From: Strigamia acuminata
Taxonomy: Eukaryota; Arthropoda; Chilopoda; Geophilomorpha; Linotaeniidae
NCBI GenBank assembly: GCA_949358305.1
Contig: OX442314.1
Span: 26,087,118-26,151,117, forward strand
Reading direction: 5' to 3'
DNA: 64,000 nt
Shown here: positions 24,783 to 36,164 of the stretch, in pieces
Layout: every line of letters starts with the position of its first letter
Numbering within the stretch: the first letter of the stretch is position 1
Notes under the pieces: generated by a model
The model's input: the letters and a program-made list of their open reading frames with translations, nothing else
Told to the model about the DNA's origin: nothing
Databases searched by the model: none
Made by a program: the position numbers and the translations under genes

Positions 24783-25066
24783 CAGTCGAACCTTATAACA
24801 AACCGCAATATAACGAATTATATTACAGCTTAGGCAATAAATGTTGTTAACTATAGGCTTGTCCAATTATTAAAGTATTAAAATACTTTAAAGAAAAAAT
24901 ACCAGGTGGAGGGCTTGACCTCTACTTTTGTTATGACAAATACTTAAAAATGACGTGGTTGGTTAATTGGCCATAGAACACCATGTTAAAAAATTCTGAT
25001 GTAACGACCTTTCGTTATAACGAAAATGAACCGATTTCTTGGGTCCCTTGCGATTCGTTATAAGCT
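24783..25066. mobile_element. Tigger-like MITE, copy 2, interrupted
   Basis: TA-CAGTCGAACC start; ATAACGAATTAT and, after an insertion, GGCCATAGAACACCATGTTA, CGTTATAACGAAAATGAACC and GGGTCCCTTGCGATTCGTTA match the other copies in reverse order. The right end is degraded after CGTTATAAGC. Confidence 0.75.
24817..24935. mobile_element. Nested short repeat R inside the Tigger-like MITE
   Basis: TTAGGCAATAAATGTTGTTA, ACTATAGGCTTGTCCAATTA and CCAGGTGGAGGGCTTGACCT interrupt the Tigger-like copy. The same sequence stands alone in reverse at 34355-34475, and a diverged form is at 59495-59575. Confidence 0.7.
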
Positions 25067-25542
25067 TAACACGGGTTTTACCTGAACCATTTCTTGATAA
25101 ATAAACACATGCTTCGTATTTCCATTTTCTTTTAATAACCTCACCCGATCCCGTCTGTAACCACCTTTAATAGAATGAGGAGCGTATGCCTTTATTGCAG
25201 TCAAATATTAACAATATTACCACACCATGCCTTCCAGCAAAAAAAGAAAATATTAAAATATTTAATTGAATAATAAATTTTTATTTCACGTTGTAGCTCC
25301 CATGCACAGCTAGGTATAGTACAATGTCACCATACAAAAATCAATATTGGTGTTCAAAAACTGCCACGCACTTCGATTCGAACCTCATTAAAACCCACAG
25401 AATTGTCATTCCGAATTCAATGTTCGTATATTTTCAGCAAAAAATTCACCACGAAGTAAAACAACAACCACTTACTTAGTGTCCAAAAAAATTGTATAAC
25501 CCTATTTGACCCTGCACCTTTACTCCATTGGAGTGTTCAATA

Positions 25543-25569
25543 AAATAATAATAATAATAATAATAATAA
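25543..25569. repeat. (ATA)n microsatellite
   Basis: Nine uninterrupted trinucleotide units of AATAAT phase, followed by AAATTT. Confidence 0.9.
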
Positions 25570-25901
25570 AATTTGGATATTTGGCTGACCGGAATAAATA
25601 AATATAAATTTACATTCAAAATTTGTAGTTTAAACAAGCATTTTAACTGTTTAAACACGTCGTTTAGTCTAAATGACTCTTCAAATGCAGCTAGTTTTGT
25701 TCTAGTTCCGCACAAATAACCCTGGAAACACCTGCAATTACAAATTAAAAACCAAACGCCTGCAAACCCATTATCACCATCATAACCCACAATTAAGAAT
25801 CAATCAATTGCAACAATCGATCCATTACTAACTGTCATGATCAAGATAATAAACATAAATATAAAATCTGAACATAAGAATGTATTGTAAATGATAAATA
25901 A

Positions 25902-26450
25902 TAGTGAGTTTGCGGTTGCCAATTGTTCCTTATAATTATGAGTTACAAGCTCATAATTATAATTATAATTCCTTCTTGAAATAGGCACTTGCGGTACAAT
26001 AAACATTTTATAAATTATACTTATAAATACCATGTGAACAGTACAAATCTCTTGCATGTAATGGTAGAACAAATCCATATGCAAAAGAAAATGAAAATCT
26101 GTAGTTTTACTAATTTGACAGTTTTCAGACATGAAATTGTCTTCCAGTTCATTTATTTGCTTACCTGGAATGATTTTAGTTGTTTCTATCCTTCGATGGC
26201 AGAAAGAAATTGTGATTGAGGCTGATTGTTGAAACAGGTCAGGCAGCCATTTTGAATTTCTATTAGCACCATCAGCGCCATTTGCAATAGTGGGAGGAGC
26301 TTAAAATAGTGTTAAGCGATCTGATTGGCTCCCTTATTTTACAAAATAGTGTAAAAATTGAGGAGTTACGTTATGTTATAAGTCCAATTTTATAATTATG
26401 AGCTTGTAACTCATAATTATAAGGAACAATTGGCAACCGCAAACTCACTA
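25902..26450. mobile_element. MITE family B, relative of A
   Basis: TA-GTGAGTTTGCGGTTGCCAA and TTGGCAACCGCAAACTCAC-TA. Inverted match extends through TTGTTCCTTATAATTATGAG, with paired ATAATTATGAGCTTGTAACTC beyond. GTTTGCGG in the ends and an interior GCCATTTGCAATAGTGGGAG..CTGATTGGCT tie it to family A, while the rest differs. The ORFs inside are shadows. Confidence 0.9.
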
Positions 26451-26459
26451 ATGTAAAGC

Positions 26460-27086
26460 TAGGTTCACACTAATGTTCACACTATACTCAAAACCACCAC
26501 AACGTTGACCTATTCCAGCCGGTTTACGCCTTACTGTGTACGGTGTTCTACTACGTGGAAAAGTAGTTCTATTCCTTTGACAATGAAACACTTTTGTTGA
26601 TCGATCACAATGTCTGGAGTTCTTTACAAATATGGTGTTATGAGCTACTTTTTTGTGCCACTACACCAGTGATACGGCTCGAACAATAGGTCAACGTTGT
26701 GGTGGTTTTGAGTATAGACGCAACGCAAGAAAACTGACGCAATGCAAGCTGCTTGCGTCCAAAAATTCTTGATGTTGACGCCAATTCCTTCTTCAACTCA
26801 AAGTTTAAGTAAGCGACGCAACGCAAGGAAAGGTCTTGCGGCCAACCAACTACGATCGACTCCAACTCTCGTCGATTCACGTCTGGTTAGCGAGACTTTG
26901 CCACATGCAAACAGGCCGCCATTTTCGGATTCTGGAACTAGCTCTAGAACTAGATCCAATTCCAGGTCTCGTTGAAACCATCTGATTGGCCAGACGCAAC
27001 ATCAATTGTTTCAGCTCTGTTCAAACGTGCCCTACAGTGTGAACAGACTCTGTGTTGCGTCTAGTGTGAACACAAGTGCGAACCTA
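26460..27086. mobile_element. MITE family F, copy 1 (host of a nested E element)
   Basis: TAGGTTCACACTAATGTTCA and TGTTCACACTAG-type ends (right: CTAGTGTGAACACAAGTGCG then AACCTA). The interior carries opposed ACGCAACGCAAG / CTTGCGT words, GGCCGCCATTTTCGG and TCTAGAACTAGATCC. The right half equals 44279-44502 in reverse. Element E copy 3 lies inside near the left end. ORFs on both strands are shadows. Confidence 0.85.
26483..26716. mobile_element. MITE family E, copy 3 (nested in F)
   Basis: TATACTCAAAACCACCACAA then CGTTGACCTATT, with an exact reverse complement at the right ending GGTTTTGAGTATA. The interior has AAAAGTAGTTCTATTC, TTTTTTGTGCCACTACACCA and GTGATACGGCTCGA, as in E copies 1, 4 and 6. 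Confidence 0.88.
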
Positions 27087-27481
27087 TAATGTATATGTAA
27101 CATCTCTCGAGCGGACGACATGATGTAAGATTAATTCCAAATATCGAAGCAACGTAAAAAGCGTACAAAATTGACACTTTAAAATGCATGTAAACAACGA
27201 ATCGATCAAGCTGAAATAAACACCGCAATTTCTGTTGTTTTGATCTATTTGGAGTTTATTGAAAACGTAACAATAATAACGAGTCCAACCTTTATTCCCA
27301 TCCAGTAAATGGCTCACTTTTAGCTATAACCCCAAACCGCACAATGGATAGTAGCAACCCTGGGTCTTGTAAAGTGGCAATCTTCCAGCTGGTTTGACCA
27401 TCTCTGCGCTTCTCTCCCCTGTCTCGTGACAGACGCGCGTCTCCCGCCCCTCCATTTCAAGGCGGGCACATCAAAAGTAAG

Positions 27482-27694
27482 TTGATGTGCCATATCAGTC
27501 TGTGGTGCCTTCTCTGTCTCTCTCATGACCCCGAGAAAAACACGGGAAACGGCATCACCCACAAAAGGGGCATTTTTATGAATTTTTCATCGTCTTCGAA
27601 TGGAGTAGAAAGCCTTCGCGACATATTTCATCATCTCACAAACCAAGGAGGATTCAATGAAACGCTCCAGGAAAGCGGAAATTCCGTCCAATAA
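27482..27694 (+). CDS. Coding-like ORF in a G+C-richer block, unidentified
   Basis: The window's most G+C-rich sub-block (about 27350-27690, with CGCGCG and CCCGCCCC) contains a plus-strand frame open for 70 codons. An internal ATG at 27578 begins MNFSSSSNGVESLRDIF, then HHLTNQGGFNETLQES to a TAA that overlaps AATAAA and runs into an A-rich tract. This looks like the tail of an mRNA-derived insertion or a small exon. No family recognised, no tidy target duplication seen. It could also be a promoter-like CpG patch. Confidence 0.2.
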   Translation: MMCHISLWCLLCLSHDPEKNTGNGITHKRGIFMNFSSSSNGVESLRDIFHHLTNQGGFNETLQESGNSVQ

Positions 27695-27783
27695 AAAAAA
27701 AATAAGAGGAAAAAAAAAAAAACCTGAACTTTCATTTTAATGTTATTGGCAAATTTGAAGCAAAATAAAAATTGTATCGTATT

Positions 27784-27940
27784 CAGTAAAATGACGATTA
27801 TCCGAACCAATTGGGAGATAGATGTTCATCGAACCGATTTATTCGCATAATTGGACATTAGGTTTATTTATATACTGAATATGTAAATAAAAAAATTAAA
27901 AATTAATCCCAATATCGTTGGGATAATCGGCGTTCTACTG
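27784..27940. mobile_element. pogo-like MITE, copy 2 (short)
   Basis: CAGTAAAATGACGATTATCC and GGATAATCGGCGTTCTACTG, followed by TA. GAACCAATTGGGAGATAGAT then GTTCATCGAACCG matches the other pogo-like copies. Confidence 0.8.
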
Positions 27941-28433
27941 TATTTTAATTCTGTACATCTGGTACACACTTATTGGGGATCTATGTCTTCATTTTGGGTT
28001 TGTCCTTAGGGGAGAATTGTACTCTGCAATGTGCATATAGCTGGTGGGTCATCATTCATCGTAGTGGGTTCGAAATTCGAATCAATGTTCAATACAAAAG
28101 ATCCGTTTCTATCTTTGGCCTTTATGAAAAGTATAGAATAAACTTCTATTTTTATTGACTGGGTTGAATGCACATATTGATTTGACAATATGCGTAGAAT
28201 AAAATTTATCATCATTTCCTATACTTCCTCGATGAAATGAATTGCAAAACATCAATTCAATTTACCCCGCGAACAAAGAGAAATAATAGGAACAAACAAG
28301 CCCCAGAAATTCGCTTTTTTCCTCCAGAATAAAATTAAAAAGTAGTTAAATTTACAACCTTGACATCAATAAAGTCTCTGCCACACACCCGTGACCATCT
28401 TTAATCCCCACTGGTTTATACATTTAAATACAG

Positions 28434-28724
28434 TATACTCTGGCTCACTACAAGAGTATACCTTTTTCCCATTGGCCAAGCCTGATTACTCTTAACTGTT
28501 GACTTTGTTGACTTTGTTCAACCACCAGAAAAAGTAGTTTTGTTCTGTTTTTAATTTGTTTGATTATTATAATAGTTGAAATGATGTTTTTTTTATAATA
28601 GATTGTTTTTTAAATTCTTAAAACAATGTTTTATGGTGTTCCTATTTCAAAATGTATTTCAACAAGTGTTTTGATCTATTTTTTGGTATCACTGCACAAG
28701 TGAAATGGCTCGAGCTAGAGTATA
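28434..28724. mobile_element. MITE family E, copy 4 (old)
   Basis: TATACTCTGGCTCACTACAA..GAGTATACC at the left and CGAGCTAGAGTATA at the right, with CCCATTGGCCAAGCC and TATCACTGCACAAGTGAAATGG interior words. More diverged than copies 1, 3 and 6. Confidence 0.65.
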
Positions 28725-29838
28725 GAACCTACTTAAACTAAGAAACTACATTTAAGCAAAAAAGTGGAAAAATTCTGTAAAACTACAGTCTGGATGCCAA
28801 ATTCAAACATTAAATTACATTTTTTGCAAGAATAGTGCCACTACCTGTTATTATTTCTAAAAATCATGTATTTGTTGCGTTTATGTGTGCGCAGACAGTT
28901 TGATTTAATATCAATACAAAAAAGACTACACACCGAAAACTAAATTTTAAATTTTACGACTCATTTATTCTAAAATTATTTGTCTCCAATCTTGACAGCT
29001 TAAAATAAGATCAAGAGACTTCAACAAGTCGAAGTATCCATGTCCAGTCCAGAGAGCTGTCCAGTCAAGAGGACGCCGAAAGAATAGAAAAGTCAATTGG
29101 GACTGGGCTGGAGGGTTTGTCCGATCTCCAGGGTGTGTGGTTCAATGTAGCGAGTAACAAATAAGTATAGAAGGTCAGAGTTGTCCAAACCATCCTAAAT
29201 GTGGCATTTGTTCGAGTCTCGCAACTTTTAATTCGAATGCATTAAAAGATGCAACCTATCTCGGTAGAACCTCCACTTGTGACAATGCGATTTGATATCG
29301 CAATTTAAACCGTTATTCCGCAAGACCACTTAAGACATAACGCAACCACTGAGGTAGACTGATTACACGTGTCTGAGAAAACCCCATTGTAGGCAGAAAA
29401 TGTGAACCAGGATACTTTTACATAACAATAGATATTTTAAACCAATTCTCCTGTCACCGTTTGCCTACTCACCAAAAATGTTCTATTTGTCACATAATGT
29501 CATCACAGGGTAACATGTACCTGACCTTTAACTTCCACATCTGCCAAATTATGAACAATAATAATAAAAAAAAAGGTAAAAAAAATCACTCCTTCATTCA
29601 TTTTCCAAGGCACGTTTTCCCAATTTAACCTGTCAATCAAACGACACTTGCCAAGCAACTCTTTCTCAAAATATTCTCTAAATTCAGGCAATAAAAATGT
29701 GACGAGTAAAAAGCTCACGTAATAGAAAACAATCCCCCTACCCTAAAACAAAATAAGATAAAAAATATATATAGATAAGAATAAAAAAAATGGAAAAAAA
29801 ATATATTCAGCTTCCAAAACTCAACTTTTGGCACTCAT

Positions 29839-29850
29839 CCAAGATGGCAG
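29839..29850. promoter_or_regulatory. YY1-type motif CCAAGATGGCAG
   Basis: CCAAGATGGCAG (reverse complement contains GCCATCTTGG) fits the YY1 binding consensus and is identical to a 12-base word in exon 1 at 63958. It sits about 260 bases inside intron 2. It could be chance or an alternative promoter element; the plus-strand ATG inside it opens only a short frame. Confidence 0.25.
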
Positions 29851-30110
29851 CCAGCACTGATGTTACGGAACACACACACCGATGGAAAATAACATCCACC
29901 CTTCATATTTATATACAATATTACACCGTGTTTTTGAATTTTTATAGAAAAAAAATAAAAATATGAGATAAAAAAAATTGCATAAAAATTGTAATGTTAC
30001 AATTCTAATCTAATTTAACTTTTAAATTAGATCTTAATTTGAAGCTCTTCTATCATTAAGAGTAGAATAAAAAATTAGGAAAAAATATTTTAAAAAAAAT
30101 TTTTTCTTAC

Positions 30111-30126
30111 CTTAGTGCCAGTATCT
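30111..30126 (-). CDS. Exon 2, 16-nt microexon of the minus-strand gene
   Basis: Minus strand: a long CT tract (TTTTTCTCTTTTTTTCTC) ending TTTGCAG, 16 nt AGATACTGGCACTAAG, then donor GTAAGAAAA. With the two bases (GG) left by exon 1 the first A completes Gly, then Asp-Thr-Gly-Thr-Lys in phase 0. The other two frames either stop or break the exon 1 frame. Both splice sites are near consensus. Confidence 0.6.
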
Positions 30127-30610
30127 CTGCAAAGAGAAAAAAAGAGAAAAAAATGAGTAAAATATGAAATTAAATTGATTAAATTTGCGGATTTAAAAAT
30201 TGATGGAACGCGCTGTTTTAAAAAAAAAGGAAAAAAAATAATTTTTTTTTTTATTTTTCAATTAAAAAAACGAAATCGATTTTTGAACTTGATTAATTGA
30301 AAACCAAAAAAAAAATCAATCAAATAAAAATTACAACTAATATCATTATTTTTAAATGGATTAATTTATTTACTTTTAATAAATTAAACAAAAAAAAAAT
30401 TGTCATTTTCATAAATGATTTTATTTTCGACGGAAATCCCCCAACCTCCCAACCGCAGCAGGTCAACCTTTTCCCGCATGAAATCACAATCACCGTTGAC
30501 CTCAAAAATCAAGAATTAAAAACTCGAATCTAAAAAAAAAAATACCCATCGTCATCAGTCTTCATAAATTCGAACTTAATCGACTTAAAAAATCGATACA
30601 CATCCAAATT

Positions 30611-30611
<1 letters not shown>

Positions 30612-30641
<30 letters not shown>
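30612..30641. repeat. Poly-A run of 30
   Basis: Uninterrupted A30 in intron 1. No retroposed body with a target duplication could be defined upstream, so it is listed as a homopolymer. Confidence 0.9.
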
Positions 30642-30644
<3 letters not shown>

Positions 30645-31325
30645 AAAACTTCACCCAACCACAATCAATAATCATTCTTCCATCACCTTCAAGCTTAAAC
30701 CCCGAGCGAGCCGTTTACACCAAGACTTAAAACTTCTTAGATCACAAGATTACTTCATGTCACTGCTGTAAACCTTACAGGCCATTGTGTACACATCACG
30801 TACAGTCCACAGCCAACAGAATGCCAATATAGGGGCCTAATAAATGTCGCTTGAGCGCGCTACTGTCTACACAATTTCCATTTGTTTACAGCGCGCTCAC
30901 ACGACAGTCATTGGCCCTAAATCCGCAATCTCCAGAAACTAGGACTAACATGTCTTAAAGGGCTTAAATTTTAAATAATTTAAATCCCACCGAACATTTT
31001 TTACGCAACCACGTCCGTCTATACTGTATAGTCTGCACTCCATTTAATATACAAATTTTGTTTCCATATTCAAAGTGCATCCGAGTGAGGAGTTCAACTG
31101 AGCAAATCGAGAGAAAAGATCAAAGAACCATAATCTCGGCTTTTATCTGAATCACAAAAAAGGCTCGTTTCAAAAGTTAAAAATTTGATCTGGCTCGTTT
31201 CTTTGATGTTTCCTCGATTCATAAGCCGGTACAAAACGAAAACAGAGTATTCAGTGGCACTTTTTGCCTGAGGAAAGGACACATGCAAACCTTAACAGTT
31301 TGCTATCAGGCCAATATTCAGCTAA

Positions 31326-31408
31326 TACAGGGTGGCCCAAATAAAACCAGCTCGACAATACAAGGAGGGCTACTACTGTCGGGCCAGTTTTATTTTGGTC
31401 ACCCAGTA
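31326..31408. mobile_element. Tiny mariner-like MITE (83 bp)
   Basis: TA-CAGGGTGGCCCAAATAAAAC and GTTTTATTTTGGTCACCCAG-TA. CAGGGTG.CCC.AA ends with TA duplication are typical of mariner elements. It is almost a hairpin. Confidence 0.8.
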
Positions 31409-31420
31409 CATATATATATA

Positions 31421-31640
31421 TACTGTATTTTGCCGATTAAGAGTCGTCCTCAAATTGTAGCCGTGGCTGAGACACCAAAAATAACGTATTTTTGCAAAAG
31501 TACAGTATTGTTTCTGTATTTAACCTCACGTACGATGAACGTAGGCTTCGTTTGTTACATTAAACAAACGTAACAACGAAAAACCGAAATTGTAATTGCT
31601 GACAAAAATGGCAGTTTTGAATTAGAGCCGCGGCTTAATC
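31421..31640. mobile_element. MITE family C, copy 2 (right end degraded)
   Basis: TACTGTATTTTGCCGATTAA then GAGTCG, interior as in copy 1 (TTTTTGCAAAAGTACAG, GCTGACAAAAATGGCAG), ending GAGCCGCGGCTTAATC without the last bases. It begins 12 bases from the mariner-like MITE across a (TA)n. Confidence 0.85.
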
Positions 31641-31811
31641 ATCCCTAGCATGTTGTTTGTTTGTAATGACCACCCACTGGTCATCCCCTCAACCCTTTTC
31701 CTCACTTCCTGTCCATCATTGAATAAAGTTAGTCACAGCACACGTTGCTCTGCAACTCTACTATAGCAATATCCATCATCTCAATCCTTCACATCAACCA
31801 TCAATATGTAC

Positions 31812-32121
31812 CAGGGGTGTCTAACCCGTGTCCCGCGGGCTGCATGCGACCCAGGATGGCCATAGATGCGGCCCAGCACACTACTTAAAAATATTTTTTT
31901 CTTCAGATTTTTGTGTATAGAGACCGAACAGCATTACAATTGTTATTATGCAAGAACCTTTTGCTTATATGTGGTGGTGTGTTATCAAGAAAATTGTCAA
32001 TTGGCCTTTTTTTGCTCATTAGCTATTGTTAGTTGTTGTGGCGTTGTATCTAATGTGCAACCCAAGACAATTCCTCTTCTTCCAATGTGGCCCGGGGAAG
32101 CCGCGATGCTGGACACCCCTG
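31812..32121. mobile_element. hAT non-autonomous element, CAGGGGTGTC ends
   Basis: CAGGGGTGTCTAACCCGTG then CCCGCGGGC.GCATGCGACC at the left and GCTGGACACCCCTG at the right. CAGGGGTGTCCAA with a GCGGCCC interior is a widespread hAT end type in animals. Eight-base flanks ATATGTAC / GTATATAC agree at 6 of 8. The ORF at 31866-32171 is a read-through. Confidence 0.8.
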
Positions 32122-34354
32122 GTATATACAGAGCCATCTTATCTTTAAGACCAACTAGACCTAGTGCCTAGGAACGTGTGCTGGACTCAGGATGTTATGT
32201 TAGCAAAGATTCAGGAGGCGTTCATTTTACTTTCAAGATAATCCATGCACGCTAATGATCAAATTTGCATAAAAATCAGTAAAAAATTCAGACATACGCC
32301 TCTAGAAATCAAAATGCCTAGGGTCTACAAACGTCTTAAAGTGGCCCTGTGTACACACAAAGGATTGGTTCATTTCATCAAAGCATTATTTACACAAATG
32401 TTAAACTCATATAAATAAAAATTACCAATAAATAAGATTATTAAACCTAAATGAGTATAAACTCTGTTATCAAAACTCAATTTTTATTGAATCAATGACT
32501 TCTGCTGGTTACGACCATGTCACGACTGAATTGTTGGTTTCAGAAAAGTTTTATTGCAGCAAAACCATGGAAATATTATCACTTAAGCTCTATCCTTCCA
32601 GAGCATTCTCTAATTCTCACTGGTCAGTGGACAAAATACTACCGGCTTCGTCGCGCATCAGAAGAAAGTCACATTGAAGAGCTCCAACTAACAATTACTT
32701 GTCCATTGCTAGATCACAATGTTCATTTCTTGTAGCGTGTAATGATTGGCTGAGATGATCACCTGATCATTTCCTTTGTATCAAAACACAGGCAAAGCAG
32801 TCAGTCAATCAGAATAAATTCTCTGAGCGGTTAGAGTTTACAATAATACAAATAGTTTGCAGCAATTTGGTGATGCCTAATCAGTACTTGAATGGATGAC
32901 CTGATGGAACTCTCGATCGTTTCTCCCATATGAAAAAATATTATAGGGTATTCTTATAGTAATATCCCACACATCGACCTTATTGCATATCCTCCCGGGT
33001 GGTCATGATCAGACCATGCTAAACATCAGAAATACAAATACAGGAAGACGCGTTTACTTGAGCGTTGGGGTTAAAATGCCATGGCAATAAATACTAAACA
33101 TCTCATATGTACTGTATAGTAAACACCAGAGGTCTAACAATTTTCAACTTTCGCTAGTGACTTCAGTTTATTACGAGAACACTTAAATTCTTCAAATAAA
33201 ACAGCTGTGTTCCACTGTATTTGGTTTTTATTCACTTGTTTACCGATATTATGCATCTAGCGACAAATTTGTTGTCGCAAAATGGTTTTATCATAAAAGC
33301 TAATTTCTCCCCCCCGCATACGTGCACGCTAGAAATTCTTTTGTTCCGTAATAAATTAAAAGTTTTTAAAAAAAAGTATTAATAAATTTTTCAATCAATT
33401 GCACTAAGTGGGAAGATTAAAGTGGTGTTCCACCCTGTAATTTAGTCACGTCATAAGCCACAAAAGTGAAGCCCAAGGGTGTCATTGGGTGAAAAGGGCT
33501 CCTGTGGGCGGGAATGCGAGTCCATGATACAATGCATCAGTCGATAACGACCTGCTACCGCGGCTACTAAATCACATCAAGTCATGACACAGTGAGCACA
33601 CAATTCCCTTCAACACTTCCATTTTTTACATTTAAAAATAAAAAAATAAAAAATAAAAAATAAAAATATTGATTAAAATGGAATAATACATACAAATTAA
33701 GGTTTTTATTGATTTTTTTCCCACCACCCATTTACTTTTTAAAATAATGAGCTGATTATTTTGGAATTTATTGCTCATTAGTCATGAAATATGAGATGAT
33801 TATCAACTACAAGCTGTAACTTGATGTATTAAAATTAAAAGTGCAAAAAAACACACAAAAAAAAACCATTGAAACTTTATCAGAAACAAAATCATGTTGT
33901 GTGTATTTTCAAATTCCAACTTACACTTGTTCTGAATTGCAATAAACATTTTAATTCTCTTCATGTGTGGCGTAATTCCACTTGACTTGACCATGATCCC
34001 TTGCATCACATTTCACAATTTCGATGCTACACTGCAAATGGGACTCATAAATTCATCAAAACCTCTTGGTGGGTAAAAGGATATTAGTGGACAGAAATTT
34101 TTGGTCAATATCCAGAGTCTTCGCGACATTAGCTGTATGAACATTTAATGAGCTCTAGAGACTCAGGTGATGATAAAATTTTGTAAACAAGTAAATAATA
34201 GAATGCAATAAGTTAGTAATGAATTTAGCTGTAAGTTTCGTCAACAAGAATTACTGTTATTTTAATATTAATAATTTTCACCGGCCGCAGTCGAAAAGCC
34301 TCTTCGTCTGCTGTATCTTCTTTAAACCAGTCTAAATGCATGTTTTAGACAGCC
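32122..34354. other. Intron 1, gene-free part
   Basis: Mostly unique AT-rich sequence with AAAT-type runs near 33640. The overlapping plus ORFs at 32495-32735 and the minus ORF at 33803-34009 show no motif or splice context. Confidence 0.35.
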
Positions 34355-34475
34355 ATTTGATCGGGGGTAAAGGTCAAGCCCTCCCCCTGGTATTTTTTCT
34401 TTAAAGTACTAGTTTTTATTAATTAAATTGGACAAGCCTATAGTTAACAACATTTATTGCCTAGCTGTAATATAA
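34355..34475. repeat. Short repeat R, free-standing copy
   Basis: AGGTCAAGCCCTCCCCCTGG, AATTGGACAAGCCTATAGTT and AACAACATTTATTGCCTAGC: the reverse of the insert within the Tigger-like MITE at 24817. Confidence 0.7.
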
Positions 34476-34700
34476 TTGTTTAGCTGCAATAGAAATGCTA
34501 GAATGTGTGTTTAGAATTTCAGTTTAACACTTTGTGTTGATTAAATGTTATGGCATGCCCATTTACATTATATTGTTGTCAAGACAATGTAAATCTCTAG
34601 CTGCTCAAACCTACACAATTCCTTGTGGTGCAAATACACCACACAACTGAAAGCAGACTAATTCGACCGTCATTTTATAAGATAGAACGGCATTAGATCA

Positions 34701-34842
34701 CTAGCTGCATTCAAAAACTAAAATATTTTGTGTTTTACTTCAATTTTAAACCAAAAATGACATCGTTTCCTGTTTAAATCCATGTTAAAACTTAAAATAC
34801 ACTTAAACTAAAATTGTTATTTTTATTTTTGAATGCAGCTAG
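34701..34842. mobile_element. MITE family I, copy 1
   Basis: CTAGCTGCATTCAAAAACTA and TTTTGAATGCAGCTAG ends. The interior AAATATTTTGTGTTTTACTTC..AAAAATGACATC.TTTCCTG is shared with the interrupted copy at 38.3 kb. Confidence 0.8.
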
Positions 34843-35864
34843 TGTTTTCTGGGGGTGCGAGGCCACTTCAGAAAAATGTTTAATATATAAATTGTTCAGT
34901 GACACCAGTAAAAAAATAAATAAAAAAAATAATATTTTCCTTTGGTAAGGAGTATCTTATTTTATTGTAGTACATTGCTGCGTATCTGTGAACTCCTGCA
35001 ACTATCCGTCAACGGTCAACGTCTGCACATGTATGCAAGCAGAAAGTATCAGCGCAAGGTGCCAAAAGGTTATAATTTTTTAAATGTCATCAGCTCATTG
35101 CATGACAAAGTGGTTTCACCACACAAGTATCATTTCAACTTTCTGCTTTATTTGTAATTTGTAAGCAAGGATTACAAGCACCACAACTTGAAATACTATA
35201 AATTATTAAAATGCATTTAAATAAAGCAATGTTTACTCCCTCTCAAAGGCCAAGGGCAAACATAATTCCATATTTAGCATGCAAGGTGTTTATAAATATA
35301 CACATTATTGGTTTTTTTTTTCAGGGTTAATGATACAGGAGGTACAAACTCTATTATTCTTTATATCACTTGCAACTCCCATTAAATGCAAAATAACAAT
35401 AAATTAAATAAATAAAACTGGAAACCCAATAGCAATTCAACATTGCAAATGATCAATCTGACATTTCAAAAAGATTACATCTGCCATTAAACCATTTATG
35501 ACTTATTACTTCGCGTGATTCATTTTCAATTCCCACATTTCCTAAACTCACCTTCCATTCCTCCATATTTTGCTGACACTCACATTCCCCATGACAACTG
35601 ATCTAATCTCACTAACTATCACAAATGAATCCAAAATTCAGGAAAAAATCAAAGAAAATAAATAGACTAACTCGTGTGTGAATCATGGGTCACACATCAA
35701 AGTCCCCTTGATACTCCTGCTATAACGTTTATATGACTAAATTGTTCGTAAATACTCAAACTGTTACTGTATGTGTATCTTCAGTCTGCGCCCAGTATCT
35801 TGATGCAATAATCAAACTAAAAAATTCCTGTCTGCGCACACACAAACCCAACAAATACATGATA

Positions 35865-36052
35865 CAGTCAAAACACTATATAACGAATCGCAAGAGACCC
35901 GAAAAATCGATTCGTTATAACGAGTATTCGTTATATAAAATTTTTTTAACATGGTGTTCTATGGCCAGCCAACCAAACCGGCTATTTTTAGGTATTTGTT
36001 ATATCGTTCGATAATTCATTAAATCGCGATTCATTATAAAGAGTTTCGATTG
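35865..36052. mobile_element. Tigger-like MITE, copy 3 (most complete)
   Basis: TA-CAGTCAAAACACTATATAAC start, AAATCGATTCGTTATAACGA, GTGTTCTATGGCCAGCCAAC, and GTTTCGATTG-TA end. It gives the uninterrupted reference for copies 1 and 2. Confidence 0.85.
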
Positions 36053-36075
36053 TATTTAGAAATAAATAACCATAT

Positions 36076-36164
36076 TACGATATTTCTTCGATTCTAAGAC
36101 GCTTTTTTTTAGCAAATAAACATCTCTAAAATAGTGGTCTGTCTTAGAATCAAAGAAATACGGT
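36076..36164. mobile_element. Small MITE family D, copy 1
   Basis: TACGATATTTCTTCGATTCT then AAGACG, with GTCTTAGAATCAAAGAAATA then CGGTA at the right: 89 bp, near-palindromic. It follows the Tigger-like copy by 23 bases. Confidence 0.75.

Noticed and set aside
28060-28090. GGGTTCGAAATTCGAATC, resembling a tRNA B box
   Set aside because: No A box or cloverleaf could be drawn around it.
31866-32171. ORF of 101 codons
   Set aside because: Lies almost wholly within the hAT non-autonomous element; no transposase motif.
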